64,000 bases of DNA from an uncultured Pelagibacteraceae bacterium. Its GTDB lineage: Bacteria; Pseudomonadota; Alphaproteobacteria; Pelagibacterales; Pelagibacteraceae. Both the position numbers and the translations under genes were made by a program. This document shows positions 24,854-35,610 of the stretch, piece after piece. The notes under the pieces were generated by a model, which was given only the letters and a program-made list of their open reading frames with translations, searched no databases and was not told where the DNA came from. Position 1 is the stretch's first letter, and every line of letters begins with the position of its first letter. The stretch covers positions 1 to 64,000 of the forward strand of contig CACMVB010000001.1 of the NCBI GenBank assembly GCA_902617025.1, written 5' to 3'.

Positions 24854-27502
24854 ATGGAATTTAAAAAATATAATCATAGCAAAGAAGAAGAAAAAATCTC
24901 AAATTTTTGGATCAAAAAAGGCTTATTCAAACCAAAAAAGAGCAAATCAAAAAAAAAATTTTCTATAGTAATTCCTCCACCTAATGTAACTGGCAGATTA
25001 CACATGGGACATGCTCTTAACAATAGTCTCCAAGATGTTTTAGTTAGATTTAATAGAATGAAAGGCTTCGAAACTCTTTGGCAACCAGGAACAGACCATG
25101 CTGGAATTGCAACACAAGCAGTTGTTGAAAATAACCTTTTAAAAGAAGGAATTAAAAAAAATGATTTGGGAAGAGAAAAATTTATTAAAAAGATATGGGA
25201 TTGGAAAGAGGAGTCTGGTGGAATAATTTTAGATCAACTTAAGAAATTAGGTTGTTCTTGTGATTGGTCTAGAACCAGGTTCACCATGGACAAGGATCTT
25301 TCTAAAGCCGTAATTAAAGTTTTTGTTGATCTTTATAAAAACAAGCTGATTTACAAGGACAAAAAATTAGTCAACTGGGATACTAAACTTCAAACTGCTA
25401 TTTCCGACTTGGAAGTAAACCAAAAAGATGTTCAATCTCAATTATATTACATAGATTATACGATAGAGAACTCAGATCAAAAAATCACTATTGCCACTAC
25501 TAGACCAGAGACAATGATGGGAGATACCGCAGTTGCTGTAAATCCAAAGGATAAAAGATATGTAAATTTGGTTGGAAAAAATGTCCTTATCCCAATTGTT
25601 AATAGGACTGTCAAAATTATTTCTGACAATTACGCTGATCCAGAACAAGGTTCAGGAGCTGTAAAAATTACACCAGCACATGATTTCAATGATTATGAGG
25701 TAGGCAAGAGAAATAAATTAGAAATAATAAACATTTTTGAAATGAATGGGAAAATAAACAAAAATGGGATTAAAGAGTTTCATGGTTTAGACAGGTTTGA
25801 AGCAAGAAAACTTATAATTAAAAAATTAAAGGAAATAGGTTCTCTAGTAAAAATTGAAAATATTAAAAATAAAGTTCCATATGGAGATAGATCAAACACT
25901 ATAATTGAACCCCTCTTAACAGAGCAATGGTTCGTTGATGCAAAAAAATTATCCAAAAAACCAATTAAGATAGTTAAAGAGGGCAAAACTACTTTTTTTC
26001 CAAACAATTGGTCAAAAACATTTTTTCAATGGATGAATAATATTGAGCCTTGGTGTATATCTCGACAGATTTGGTGGGGTCATAGAATACCTGCTTGGTA
26101 TGATGAAAATGGAAATATTTTCGTTGCTGAAAATGAAAAAGGTGCAGCAAAGCTAGCAAAGAAAAGAAATAGAAATAATCAATTTAAGTTAAGACAGGAA
26201 ACAGATGTTTTAGATACCTGGTTTTCATCAGCTCTATGGCCTTTCGCAACTCTTGGATGGCCAAGCAAAACTAAAGAGCTTAATAAATTTTATCCAACTT
26301 CAGTTCTTGTTACTGGATTTGATATAATTTTCTTTTGGGTAGCAAGGATGTTGATGATGGGAAATTATTTCAGAAAAAATACACCTTTTCAAAAAGTATA
26401 TGTTCATGCATTAGTAAGAGATGAAAAGGGGCAGAAAATGTCAAAGTCAAAAGGTAATGTAATTGATCCATTAGATTTAATAAATGAATATGGAGCAGAT
26501 AGTTTAAGGTTTACTTTAATTTCGATGGCCTCTCCAGGACGAGATGTAAAATTATCAAAAGATAGAGTTACTGGAAATAGAAACTTTATAACAAAAATTT
26601 GGAGCGCAAATAATTTTTTAAAACTAAATAATTGTAAATTGGATAAAAAGATAAATTTGACCTCAATCAAACTTCCAATAAATCATTGGATTTATAATGA
26701 ATTTATAAAATCACAAAATTTAATAACTAAAAATATTGAAATATTTAGGTTTGATGAGGCTGCTAGGTACGCATATCAATTTGTTTGGCATTCTTATTGC
26801 GACTGGTATTTAGAGTTCTTAAAACCAATTCTAAATTCAAAAAATAAAATTGAGATAAAAGAGGCTAAGACTTTCTCATCATTTATGATGGCAAATATTC
26901 TTAGAATTCTTCATCCGTTTATCCCTTTTTTCACTGAGAACTTGTGGTCTTTAAATGCTTATAAAAAGATTTTTAATGATTATTTAATTTGTTCTAGTTG
27001 GCCAGATTTAAAGATAATTAATAAATTCAATAAAAATCAAAATAATATAAATGATTTAATCGAAATAATTTCTAACATTAGATCTACTAAAGCAGAGTTA
27101 AAAATTACACCAAAATTATATTGTGATATATTTTTTGATGATAAATCAGGGAAATTAAAAAAATTGGTACACAAAAATATAAATTTGGTAAAACAGGTTG
27201 GTAGAGTAAATAATGTCCTTACAACAAAGATAAGAGATAAAAATTCAATAGATATTTTGGTTCTTAAGGAAAAACTTTCATTAAATTTTAATGAGGATGT
27301 AAATTTAAGATCTCAAAAAGAGAGAATTTTACAAAAAATTGAGACAATCAATAAACAAATTACTACTTTAAATAATAAGCTTAAAAATAAGGCTTATGTG
27401 ACAAAAGCACCTAAAGAAATAGTACAAAATGATAAAAATTTAGTTAAAGAATTAACTATTGAAGATGGAAAATTAAGAAGTATTGTGTCTAGTATTAATT
27501 AA
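24854..27502 (+). CDS. valS: valyl-tRNA synthetase
   Basis: This 882-residue class I synthetase charges tRNA-Val. The HIGH motif is GRLHMGHALN (~48-57), the editing domain carries TTRPETMMGDTAVAVNP, and KMSKS is QKMSKSKGNV (~530). The C-terminal ~80 residues form a coiled-coil arm typical of ValRS. Length and order of motifs are normal. A short AT-rich inverted repeat (24833-24846) lies just upstream. The next gene starts directly after the stop. Confidence 0.97.
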   Translation: MEFKKYNHSKEEEKISNFWIKKGLFKPKKSKSKKKFSIVIPPPNVTGRLHMGHALNNSLQDVLVRFNRMKGFETLWQPGTDHAGIATQAVVENNLLKEGIKKNDLGREKFIKKIWDWKEESGGIILDQLKKLGCSCDWSRTRFTMDKDLSKAVIKVFVDLYKNKLIYKDKKLVNWDTKLQTAISDLEVNQKDVQSQLYYIDYTIENSDQKITIATTRPETMMGDTAVAVNPKDKRYVNLVGKNVLIPIVNRTVKIISDNYADPEQGSGAVKITPAHDFNDYEVGKRNKLEIINIFEMNGKINKNGIKEFHGLDRFEARKLIIKKLKEIGSLVKIENIKNKVPYGDRSNTIIEPLLTEQWFVDAKKLSKKPIKIVKEGKTTFFPNNWSKTFFQWMNNIEPWCISRQIWWGHRIPAWYDENGNIFVAENEKGAAKLAKKRNRNNQFKLRQETDVLDTWFSSALWPFATLGWPSKTKELNKFYPTSVLVTGFDIIFFWVARMLMMGNYFRKNTPFQKVYVHALVRDEKGQKMSKSKGNVIDPLDLINEYGADSLRFTLISMASPGRDVKLSKDRVTGNRNFITKIWSANNFLKLNNCKLDKKINLTSIKLPINHWIYNEFIKSQNLITKNIEIFRFDEAARYAYQFVWHSYCDWYLEFLKPILNSKNKIEIKEAKTFSSFMMANILRILHPFIPFFTENLWSLNAYKKIFNDYLICSSWPDLKIINKFNKNQNNINDLIEIISNIRSTKAELKITPKLYCDIFFDDKSGKLKKLVHKNINLVKQVGRVNNVLTTKIRDKNSIDILVLKEKLSLNFNEDVNLRSQKERILQKIETINKQITTLNNKLKNKAYVTKAPKEIVQNDKNLVKELTIEDGKLRSIVSSIN

Positions 27503-29221
27503 ATGTCTAAAATTGATAAAAAAAAACTACCTAGTCGTCATACATCTTTGGGCCCAGATAGAGCTCCACATAGATCTTTTTACTATGCAATGGGAGAAAC
27601 CGAACAGGATGTGGCGAAACCGTTTGTTGGAGTAGTATCAACTTGGAATGAAGCCGCACCTTGCAATACAGCTTTAATGCGACAGGCACAATCAGTTAAA
27701 AAAGGAGTAAAACGATCTGGTGGAACTCCAAGAGAATTTTGCACGATAACTGTAACAGATGGTATTGCCATGGGTCATGAAGGAATGAAATCATCGTTAA
27801 TTTCCAGAGAAGTAATAGCCGACTCAGCAGAACTGACTGTGAGAGGACATTGTTATGATGCACTAGTTGGTATCGCTGGATGCGATAAATCTCTTCCAGG
27901 CTTGATGATGTCTATGTTAAGATTAAATGTTCCTAGTGTGTTTATTTATGGTGGATCAATTTTGCCAGGAAAATTTAAAGGAAAAGATGTTACCGTTGTA
28001 GATGTTTTTGAAGCAGTAGGTAAACATTCCTCAGGCAAAATGTCTTCTGAAGAATTAAGAGAATTGGAATTAGTAGCTTGTCCAAGTGCTGGAGCTTGTG
28101 GAGGTCAATTTACAGCTAATACTATGGCGTGTGTATCGGAAGCGATAGGGTTGGCTTTACCTTATTCAGCTGGTACACCAGCACCTTATGAGGAAAGAGA
28201 TAAATATGCTTATGAAAGTGGTCAAGCAGTTATGAATTTATTAGAAAAAAAAATTAAGCCAAGAGAAATAGTAACTAAAAAATCTTTAGAAAACGCAGCA
28301 ACTATTGTGGCTGCTACTGGAGGGTCCACTAATGCAGCCCTTCATTTACCTGCACTAGCTAATGAGATAGGAGTAAAATTTGATTTAATGGACGTAGCAA
28401 AAATATTTAAAAAAACTCCTTATCTTGCTGATTTAAAACCCGGAGGAAAATACGTTGCAAAAGATATGTGGGAAGCAGGCGGTGTTCCTATGTTATTAAA
28501 AACCTTATTTGACGGTGGTTATATTCATGGTGAGTGTATGACAGTTACAGGTAAAACTATGAAAGAAAATTTAGCTAACATTAAGTTTAATATTAATCAA
28601 AAAGTTTTAAGAGAGTATAATAATCCACTTTCTCCAGACGGGGGAGTAGTTGGATTAAAAGGTAATCTAGCACCAGACGGAGCAATTGTAAAAATTGCAG
28701 GATTAAAAAAATTACAATTTACAGGTAAAGCTAGGTGTTTTGATAATGAGGAGGATGCAATGAAAGCAGTACAGACAAAAAAATATAAAGATGGTGATGT
28801 AATAATAATTAGATACGAAGGTCCAAAAGGCGGACCAGGAATGAGGGAAATGCTTTCAACTACTGGAGCTATTTATGGACAAGGCAAAGGTGAAAAAGTT
28901 GCACTTATAACTGATGGAAGGTTTTCAGGAGCTACTAGAGGTTTCTGTGTTGGTCACGTTGGTCCAGAAGCTGCAATGGGCGGCCCAATCGCACTTCTTA
29001 AAAATGGAGACGTAATAGATATAGACGCAAAAAAAGGATCAATTAATGTTAGGCTCACAAGCGCTCAATTAAAATCTAGAAGAAAAAAATGGAAAGAAAA
29101 AAAATCAAGCTTTGGATCAGGAACAATTTGGAAATATGCTCAAACAGTAGGACCAGCTTATCTCGGTGCTCCAACACATCCAGGTAAGAAAAAAGAAGTT
29201 AAAGAATATTCGAAAATTTAA
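27503..29221 (+). CDS. ilvD: dihydroxy-acid dehydratase
   Basis: This 572-residue Fe-S enzyme forms 2-keto acids in isoleucine, valine and CoA precursor synthesis. The cluster cysteines are in GCDKSLPG and in [15 protein letters not shown], the metal region is [13 protein letters not shown], and [20 protein letters not shown] follows near the end. It abuts valS and overlaps the manC-like start by one base. This adjacency is metabolically sensible for valine supply and use but may be coincidental. Confidence 0.97.
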   Translation: MSKIDKKKLPSRHTSLGPDRAPHRSFYYAMGETEQDVAKPFVGVVSTWNEAAPCNTALMRQAQSVKKGVKRSGGTPREFCTITVTDGIAMGHEGMKSSLISREVIADSAELTVRGHCYDALVGIAGCDKSLPGLMMSMLRLNVPSVFIYGGSILPGKFKGKDVTVVDVFEAVGKHSSGKMSSEELRELELVACPSAGACGGQFTANTMACVSEAIGLALPYSAGTPAPYEERDKYAYESGQAVMNLLEKKIKPREIVTKKSLENAATIVAATGGSTNAALHLPALANEIGVKFDLMDVAKIFKKTPYLADLKPGGKYVAKDMWEAGGVPMLLKTLFDGGYIHGECMTVTGKTMKENLANIKFNINQKVLREYNNPLSPDGGVVGLKGNLAPDGAIVKIAGLKKLQFTGKARCFDNEEDAMKAVQTKKYKDGDVIIIRYEGPKGGPGMREMLSTTGAIYGQGKGEKVALITDGRFSGATRGFCVGHVGPEAAMGGPIALLKNGDVIDIDAKKGSINVRLTSAQLKSRRKKWKEKKSSFGSGTIWKYAQTVGPAYLGAPTHPGKKKEVKEYSKI

Positions 29222-30423
29222 TGAAAATACGTCCAGTAATTTTATGTGGCGGTTCTGGCACAAGGCTTTGGTCTAATAAAAAACATCATCAACCAAAGCA
29301 GTTTATTGATTTTGGAAATTGGACGTTATTCGGAAAAACTTTAGAAAGAATAAAAAATTCTATTTTTGATCATCCAATAATAAGCACCAATAAAAAATAT
29401 TTAAGAGAAATTAAAAAACATTTAAAATTAAAAGGTTTTAGGAAATATAAAATTATTCTTGAACCAGCGAAAAGAAATACTGCTCCTGCTATACTCAGTT
29501 CAGCATTAATAAAAGAAATACCTGAGAACCAACCATTAATTTTTTTAACATCGGATCATTTAATTGAAAAAACTAACTTATTTAATAAATCTATTAAAAA
29601 ACATCAAAAATATTTGACGGATAAAAACATCTTTATATTTGGCATTAAGCCATCTTACCCTTCATCTGATTTTGGTTATTTTTTAACAAATCGGGTTAAG
29701 AACATATATAAGGTTTCAAAATTTATTGAAAAACCAAACTTAGAAAAAGCAAAAAAAATAATTAAAAGAAATGCTTATTTAAATTCAGGAATGTTTTTCC
29801 TTACAAAAAAATCAATAATTTATAACTTTAAGAAGTATCAAAACAAAAACTTTAGCTGTTGTTTAAATTCTGTAAACAAATCAAAATTTAAAAATAATGT
29901 TTATTATCTTAATAAAAGTGACTTTTTAAAATGTAATACAATTTCTTTTGATTATGCAATATTGGAAAAATCAAAAGATATAAATGCTATAAATTTAAAT
30001 ATACCTTGGTCTGATCTAGGTAGCTGGAAAGAAATCTGCAAAATCTACGATAAATCAAAGGCTAAATATCAAAAAAAGAAAAATATTTTTTACAGACCTT
30101 GGGGCAGCTATACAAATTTGTACAACGGTAAAAATTTTTTAATTAAAGAACTTTATATAAAACCTAAAGGAGTTTTAAGTCTTCAAAAGCATTTTCATCG
30201 CTCTGAACATTGGGTTGTAACTCAAGGAACTCCAAAAATAACTTTGAATAGAAAAAAATTTTTCTTAAAATCTAATGAAACTATTTTTATACCGGTTAAA
30301 TCTATTCACAGAATAGAAAATCCATATAAAAAACCGGTAAAAATAATTGAAGCTCAATTAGGATCAATTTTAAAAGAAACTGATATAGTTAGATACCATG
30401 ATATTTACGGTAGAATTAAATAA
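29221..30423 (+). CDS. manC: mannose-1-phosphate guanylyltransferase/mannose-6-phosphate isomerase
   Basis: This 400-residue protein begins with a nucleotidyltransferase domain: LCGGSGTRLWSNK (~8-20), PKQF, EPAKRNTAPAI, LTSDHLIE. Its C-terminal ~120 residues form a cupin-like type II phosphomannose isomerase domain with KHFHRSEHWVV, where the His residues bind metal. It should supply GDP-mannose for surface sugars. At 400 residues it is shorter than the usual ~470 of ManC/AlgA. It overlaps ilvD by one base, which may be an accidental operon. Confidence 0.9.
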   Translation: MKIRPVILCGGSGTRLWSNKKHHQPKQFIDFGNWTLFGKTLERIKNSIFDHPIISTNKKYLREIKKHLKLKGFRKYKIILEPAKRNTAPAILSSALIKEIPENQPLIFLTSDHLIEKTNLFNKSIKKHQKYLTDKNIFIFGIKPSYPSSDFGYFLTNRVKNIYKVSKFIEKPNLEKAKKIIKRNAYLNSGMFFLTKKSIIYNFKKYQNKNFSCCLNSVNKSKFKNNVYYLNKSDFLKCNTISFDYAILEKSKDINAINLNIPWSDLGSWKEICKIYDKSKAKYQKKKNIFYRPWGSYTNLYNGKNFLIKELYIKPKGVLSLQKHFHRSEHWVVTQGTPKITLNRKKFFLKSNETIFIPVKSIHRIENPYKKPVKIIEAQLGSILKETDIVRYHDIYGRIK

Positions 30424-31192
30424 TTTCAAGTTCGATTGGTGTGTGATCAGATGGTTTTTCTTTGGACCTTGGCTTTTTATTTATATTAATTGATTTGATA
30501 TTTTCGATTAAACTGTTTGAAAGTAAAAAATGATCTATTCTCATACCATAATTTTTTTGCCAGGAACCTGCAAAGTAGTCCCAAAATGTATACTCTTGTT
30601 TTGTTTTATTTAAAAATCTATAAACATCTTTAAAACCTAAATTTATTAATTCTCTAAATTTTTTTCTTATTTCCAATCTTCCTAAAGCATCGTTTTCATA
30701 TCTTTTAAAATCATGAACATCTATTTCTTCAGGAATAATATTAAAATCTCCTGCGATAAGAATATTTGAGTTTTTTTGAATTTTTTTTTTTACATTTAAT
30801 ATAAATTTTTTTAACCACTCTTTTTTATATTCATATTTTTCTGTATCTACAGGATTTCCATTAGGAACATAAATATTTATAAGTTCTATCTTTTTCTTTT
30901 TAAATCTTAACTTAGCAGTTATAATTCTAGATTGCTTTAAATCATCTTTAATAAAGCTATTATTAATTTTCTCTAATTCTTGTTTAGAAATAATAGCAAC
31001 ACCATTGTAACTTTTTTGACCAAAAACATAAGAATTATATCCAATATTTTTAAAATCTTCATAAGGAAAACTCATATCTTGAGTTTTAATTTCTTGGAGT
31101 AATAAGATATCAGGATTTGATTTTTTGATATAATCAACAATATTAGTAATTCTTGCTCTGACTGAATTCACGTTCCATGAAATTATTTTCAT
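30416..31192 (-). CDS. xthA: exodeoxyribonuclease III (AP endonuclease)
   Basis: I start at the ATG inside the stop of the A-type carrier gene (TAATG), giving 258 residues; an upstream start would add ten out-of-family residues. The EEP-fold motifs are present: ISWNVNSVRAR (4-14), LLLQEIKT with the metal Glu (~34), NIYVPNG, GDFNI and the C-terminal SDHTPIELEI. It repairs abasic sites and trims 3' ends of DNA. It ends 8 bp inside the 3' end of manC on the other strand. Confidence 0.95.
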   Translation of the reverse strand: MKIISWNVNSVRARITNIVDYIKKSNPDILLLQEIKTQDMSFPYEDFKNIGYNSYVFGQKSYNGVAIISKQELEKINNSFIKDDLKQSRIITAKLRFKKKKIELINIYVPNGNPVDTEKYEYKKEWLKKFILNVKKKIQKNSNILIAGDFNIIPEEIDVHDFKRYENDALGRLEIRKKFRELINLGFKDVYRFLNKTKQEYTFWDYFAGSWQKNYGMRIDHFLLSNSLIENIKSININKKPRSKEKPSDHTPIELEII

Positions 31193-31506
31193 TAAACTGA
31201 GAAAGATAGGCCACAACCACACGAAGCCGAAGCTTTAGGGTTTTTTATTGAAAAAGTCTCACCAATCATCTCTTTTTTAAAATCTACTACTGATCCAGCA
31301 ATGATATCAAGTGATTGTCTATCAATTACAGTTTTATCAAACAAAATGTCATCTTTTTCTACTTTGTCATCAAAGCTAAAATTATATTTAAATCCAGAGC
31401 ATCCGCCGCCTTGAACAGCAATTCTGAAATATTTTTTTTCATCACTTTTAGTGATTTTCTCTATTTGGCTTTTTGCACTATCAGTAAATTCTAATTTTTT
31501 TTCCAT
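31192..31506 (-). CDS. erpA: A-type iron-sulfur carrier/insertion protein
   Basis: This 104-residue protein matches the ErpA/IscA/SufA family, with cysteines in GGGCSGFKY (~32-40) and the terminal SCGCG (~95-99), the three-Cys pattern that binds the Fe-S cluster. It delivers clusters to target apoproteins. Distinguishing ErpA from IscA needs phylogeny. It is co-directional with xthA, overlapping by one base, and divergent from dgt. Confidence 0.87.
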   Translation of the reverse strand: MEKKLEFTDSAKSQIEKITKSDEKKYFRIAVQGGGCSGFKYNFSFDDKVEKDDILFDKTVIDRQSLDIIAGSVVDFKKEMIGETFSIKNPKASASCGCGLSFSV

Positions 31507-31537
31507 AATTATTTAGTATATAATCTATATAGTAAGC

Positions 31538-32677
31538 ATGCAAAAAAATTCAATCCAAACATTATCTAGATTAGCTGTTCCATTAAAGACAAAGGGAAGG
31601 TTTTTTAAAGAACAAAAAACAAACTTTAGATCTGATTTTCAAAGAGATAGAGATAGAATAATTCATTCAACAGCTTTTCGACGGCTCAAGCATAAAACAC
31701 AAGTATTTGTTAATACAACCGGTGATCACTTTAGAACTAGAATCACTCATTCACTAGAGGTAGCTCAGATAGCACGAACTTTATCTAAGTTTTTTAATCT
31801 AAACGAGGATTTATGTGAAACTTTAAGCTTAGCCCATGATTTGGGCCACACACCTTTTGGCCATGCGGGCGAGGAAGCGCTTAACGACTGCATGAAAAAA
31901 TTTGGAGGATTTGATCATAACATACAAACGTTAAGAGTTGCTTTATTTTTAGAAAATAGATACTACGATTTTAAAGGTTTGAATCTAACATTAGAAACGT
32001 TAGATGGACTGATTAAGCACAATGGTCCGATTAAAAATTTAAAAAAATTTAAAAAAATTTTGGGAATAAAATATTTTAAAAATAAAATTAAATTTACCTC
32101 AAGTCCATCATTAGAGGCACAATTGGCATCAATATCAGACGATATAGCTTATAACAGTCACGATCTAGAAGATGGTTTAAAATCAAATTTATTCTATCTT
32201 AGCGATTTAAAAAATATTCCAATTTTAAACAAAATTGTTTTTAAACATACAAAAAAAATAAAAAACCACTCAATAGACTTGGTTATAAGACAAATTGTGC
32301 GAGAAATAATTAATGAAATGGTTAAAGATTTAATTATAACAACCCAAAAGAATATTAAGAAAAATAAAGTAAAAAATTTAAATGATGTTTTGAAATCTAA
32401 GTACCCAATTGTAGATTTTTCAAATAAAATGAGGAAATTTGATAAAAAGATAAAAAAATTTTTAAGAAAAAATATGTACTATCACAAGAATGTTAAATCA
32501 AATACAAATCAAGGTAAAAAAATTATTAAAAAATTATTTTTATCTATAAGAAAAAATCCAAATAAATATTTAAATGTGAGTAAGTACGATAAAACAAACG
32601 TTGCTAGATCGATTTGTGATTTTATTGCTGGCATGACTGATAGATATGCAATAAATCTATATAATAAGATTAAATGA
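31538..32677 (+). CDS. dgt: dGTPase-like HD-domain triphosphohydrolase
   Basis: This 379-residue protein carries the HD metal-binding residues: THSLEVAQIA (~69-78), LAHDLGHTPFGHAGEEAL (~105-122) and SISDDIAYNSHDLEDG (~203-218). It hydrolyses dNTPs to nucleosides and triphosphate, so it controls dNTP balance, and is of the alphaproteobacterial dgt type that precedes argS. Its stop overlaps argS by 4 bp (ATGA). Confidence 0.93.
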   Translation: MQKNSIQTLSRLAVPLKTKGRFFKEQKTNFRSDFQRDRDRIIHSTAFRRLKHKTQVFVNTTGDHFRTRITHSLEVAQIARTLSKFFNLNEDLCETLSLAHDLGHTPFGHAGEEALNDCMKKFGGFDHNIQTLRVALFLENRYYDFKGLNLTLETLDGLIKHNGPIKNLKKFKKILGIKYFKNKIKFTSSPSLEAQLASISDDIAYNSHDLEDGLKSNLFYLSDLKNIPILNKIVFKHTKKIKNHSIDLVIRQIVREIINEMVKDLIITTQKNIKKNKVKNLNDVLKSKYPIVDFSNKMRKFDKKIKKFLRKNMYYHKNVKSNTNQGKKIIKKLFLSIRKNPNKYLNVSKYDKTNVARSICDFIAGMTDRYAINLYNKIK

Positions 32678-34398
32678 ATATATTTGAAAATTATTTATCC
32701 ATAATTAACAAGATTATTTTAGACAATAAAAAAATTTTAAATCTTTCCACCTTAGAAGGTCTAGAAAACTTAAATTTAGAAGTTCCTCCAGAACATTTTA
32801 ATTATGACTTATCTTCAAATGTTTCACTAGTTTTAGCAAAAAAAAATAAATTAAATCCAATAAGTTTAGCAGAACATATAAAAGATTTATTATTACAAAA
32901 AATTGACCATTTTGAAAAAATTGAAATTGCTGGCCCAGGTTTTTTAAATATAAAACTCTCAAAAAAAGGATTAATTGATAACATTAATGATATATTAAAA
33001 GATAAAGAGACTTATGGATCAAAAAAATCAAATAAGTCTTATAACATAGAATTTGTCTCTGCCAATCCTACGGGCCCTATGCATATAGGTCACTGTAGAG
33101 GAGCAGTTTTTGGTGATGTTTTATCAAACTTATTATTATTTAATGGTAATAAAGTAATTAGAGAATACTATATAAATGATTACGGCAATCAAATACATAA
33201 CTTTGTAAAGTCAGTTTATCTGAGAATAAGGGAAATTAAATTTAAAGAAGAGTTCATTTCAAATGAAAATTTATATCCTGGTAATTATATTAAAGAAATA
33301 GCTAGCAATATAATTAAAAATAATAAACATATTGATGTTGAAAATTTAGATAGTTGTTTCGAAGAATTAAAAAAACTTTCCATACAGGGATCAATGAATT
33401 TGATAAAAGATGATCTAAAAAAACTTGGCATTAAACATGATAATTTTTTTTCAGAGTCTGAGATAGTAAAAAAGGATTTAGTTAATAAGTCTATAAAAAT
33501 TCTTAAAACAAATGATTATGTAGAAGAGGGTTACCTACCCCCCCCAAAAGGTGAAATACCAAAAGAGTGGAAAAAAACAAAAAGACTAGTTTTTAAATCA
33601 ACACTATTTGGAGATGATACAGATAGAGCATTACAAAAAGATGATGGATCATGGACATATTTTGCAAACGATATCGCATATCACTCAGATAAGATTAATA
33701 GAAAATATAATAATTTAATAAATATTCTTGGAGCAGATCATACAGGATATATAAAAAGAATTACTGCTGCTGTGTCTGCTTTATCTAATAAAAAAATTAA
33801 ACTGGATTGTAAAGTTTGTCAATTAGTGAAACTCTATAAAAATGGTCAACCATTTAAGATGTCTAAAAGAGCAGGTGATTTTATCTCTGCACAAGATTTA
33901 TTGAATGAAGTTAGCAAAGACTCAATTCGATTTATGATGTTAAATAGAAGTAACGATGTAGAGCTTGATTTCGATTTTGAAAAAGTTAAAGAAAAAACAA
34001 AAGACAATCCAGTTTTTTATGTTCAATATGCATATGCTAGGATTAATTCAATTGCAAGGACACTTAAAATTAATTTGAAAAATCATATTTCAATAAATTC
34101 CAAAACATTTAAACCAAATGATTACGAGGAAAAAATACTAAGAAAAATCTTTGAATGGCCTAAAATAATAGAGTCGGCAGCAAATAAATTTGAACCACAT
34201 AAAATCCCTTTTTATTTGTACGAGCTCTCAACTTTATTTCATTCTTATTGGAGCAAAGGCAATGAAGATATTAATTATAGATTTATACAAAATGGTAAAA
34301 TAAAAAAAGAGGATTCGTTAGCTTTTATTTGTCTTATTGCTGTAGTAATCAAAAATGGAATGAATATCCTTGGAGTTTCACTTCCTGAAAAAATGTAA
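32674..34398 (+). CDS. argS: arginyl-tRNA synthetase
   Basis: This 574-residue class I enzyme charges tRNA-Arg. It has the HIGH motif in SANPTGPMHIGHCRGA (~129-144), a KMSK-like FKMSKRAGDF (~393-402) and a C-terminal DALR anticodon-binding domain. The N-terminal Add-1-like domain lies before the catalytic core. It sits in the conserved alphaproteobacterial order argS-SPOR-nagZ-scpA-scpB-tat, overlapping the small gene that follows by one base. Confidence 0.97.
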   Translation: MNIFENYLSIINKIILDNKKILNLSTLEGLENLNLEVPPEHFNYDLSSNVSLVLAKKNKLNPISLAEHIKDLLLQKIDHFEKIEIAGPGFLNIKLSKKGLIDNINDILKDKETYGSKKSNKSYNIEFVSANPTGPMHIGHCRGAVFGDVLSNLLLFNGNKVIREYYINDYGNQIHNFVKSVYLRIREIKFKEEFISNENLYPGNYIKEIASNIIKNNKHIDVENLDSCFEELKKLSIQGSMNLIKDDLKKLGIKHDNFFSESEIVKKDLVNKSIKILKTNDYVEEGYLPPPKGEIPKEWKKTKRLVFKSTLFGDDTDRALQKDDGSWTYFANDIAYHSDKINRKYNNLINILGADHTGYIKRITAAVSALSNKKIKLDCKVCQLVKLYKNGQPFKMSKRAGDFISAQDLLNEVSKDSIRFMMLNRSNDVELDFDFEKVKEKTKDNPVFYVQYAYARINSIARTLKINLKNHISINSKTFKPNDYEEKILRKIFEWPKIIESAANKFEPHKIPFYLYELSTLFHSYWSKGNEDINYRFIQNGKIKKEDSLAFICLIAVVIKNGMNILGVSLPEKM

Positions 34399-34661
34399 TG
34401 TATAAATTTTTTAATACACTTATGTTTCTAACAATAATTTTTTTTGTACTGTTTGTTTATAAGCACTATTCTTCATCCAAAATTGTCAATGCTAAAAACT
34501 TTAATCGTTTAAATATTGACGAAATTTTGAAAAATAAAGTTCAAAATTTGCCAATTTTAGTGAATGATACTAATAATGTAATAGAATTTAATGATTCTTT
34601 TGATGAAGAAATAAATAGTAATAAGAAAAGAAGTTTTTGGGACTTATTAAAAAATAGATGA
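34398..34661 (+). CDS. small inner-membrane protein in the SPOR gene position
   Basis: This 87-residue protein has one N-terminal membrane segment (~4-22) and a ~65-residue polar tail. In many alphaproteobacteria the gene between argS and nagZ encodes a longer protein with a C-terminal peptidoglycan-binding SPOR domain. Here the tail is too short for that domain, so this may be a reduced orthologue. It overlaps both neighbours (ATG in the argS stop; ATGA with nagZ). No function is known. Confidence 0.7.
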   Translation: MYKFFNTLMFLTIIFFVLFVYKHYSSSKIVNAKNFNRLNIDEILKNKVQNLPILVNDTNNVIEFNDSFDEEINSNKKRSFWDLLKNR

Positions 34662-35602
34662 GATGCAAAGCTCTAATTATAAGTTTAAAAGGAACAAAAT
34701 TAACAAAGAGAGAAGAAATCCTTTTAGCACAAGAAAAACCTTGGGGAGTAATATTATTTAAAAGAAATTTAAAATCTTTTATCCAAATTAAAAACCTGAC
34801 GAGTAAAATTAAAAGACTTACCAAAAATAAAAATTTTCCAATATTAATTGATGAGGAAGGCAAGGAAGTTACTAGGTTAAAAGAATTAATAAATCACAAT
34901 GTTTCTGCAAATTTTTTTGGAGAATTGTTTTATAAAAATAAGCATTTTTGTTTAAAACTTTTTAAACATTATATTAATTCATTGAGTTTAACTCTAAAAA
35001 ACCTTGGTATTAATATAAATACTATTCCAGTTCTTGATATATTAAGGAACAATACAAATAAAGTAATTGGTAATAGAAGTTTTTCAAAAGATAAAAAAAT
35101 AGTTAAAGAACTAGGATTAGCAACCTTAAAAAATTTACATAAGAATAAAATTTCAGGAGTTATTAAACATATTCCAGGCCATGGAGCTTCTAATTTAGAC
35201 AGTCATAAAATATTACCAAAAATATCTTTAAGTCCAAAAAAACTAAATAATATTGATTTTCATCCATTTAAAATATCTGGAGCTAAATTAGCAATGACTG
35301 CTCACATTTTATACATGAATCTGGATAATAAAAATCCTGTTACATTTTCAAGAAAAATTATAAAAAATGTTATCAGAAAAAAATTAAAATTTAAGGGTAT
35401 ACTATTATCTGATGATATATCTATGAAAGCCTTAAAATATGATTTAGTTACAAATGCGATGAAATCAATCGATGCTGGTTGTAATCTTGTATTATATTGT
35501 TCAGGGAACATTAATGACAACTTTAAATTGATCAAATCATTACCGTATATTGATAAATTTACCGCAAAAAAAACATCAGAATTTTATAAATTTTTAAGGT
35601 AA
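34658..35602 (+). CDS. nagZ: beta-N-acetylhexosaminidase (GH3, peptidoglycan recycling)
   Basis: This 314-residue GH3 enzyme has KHIPGHGASNLDSH (the His/Asp dyad loop characteristic of NagZ) and the nucleophile motif LLSDDISMKAL (~248-258). It cleaves GlcNAc from anhydro-muropeptides in the cytoplasm during wall recycling. It sits between the membrane protein and scpA as in relatives. The usual R-at-GRSF site is GNRSFSKD here. Confidence 0.93.
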   Translation: MRCKALIISLKGTKLTKREEILLAQEKPWGVILFKRNLKSFIQIKNLTSKIKRLTKNKNFPILIDEEGKEVTRLKELINHNVSANFFGELFYKNKHFCLKLFKHYINSLSLTLKNLGININTIPVLDILRNNTNKVIGNRSFSKDKKIVKELGLATLKNLHKNKISGVIKHIPGHGASNLDSHKILPKISLSPKKLNNIDFHPFKISGAKLAMTAHILYMNLDNKNPVTFSRKIIKNVIRKKLKFKGILLSDDISMKALKYDLVTNAMKSIDAGCNLVLYCSGNINDNFKLIKSLPYIDKFTAKKTSEFYKFLR

Positions 35603-35610
35603 AATTAAAA

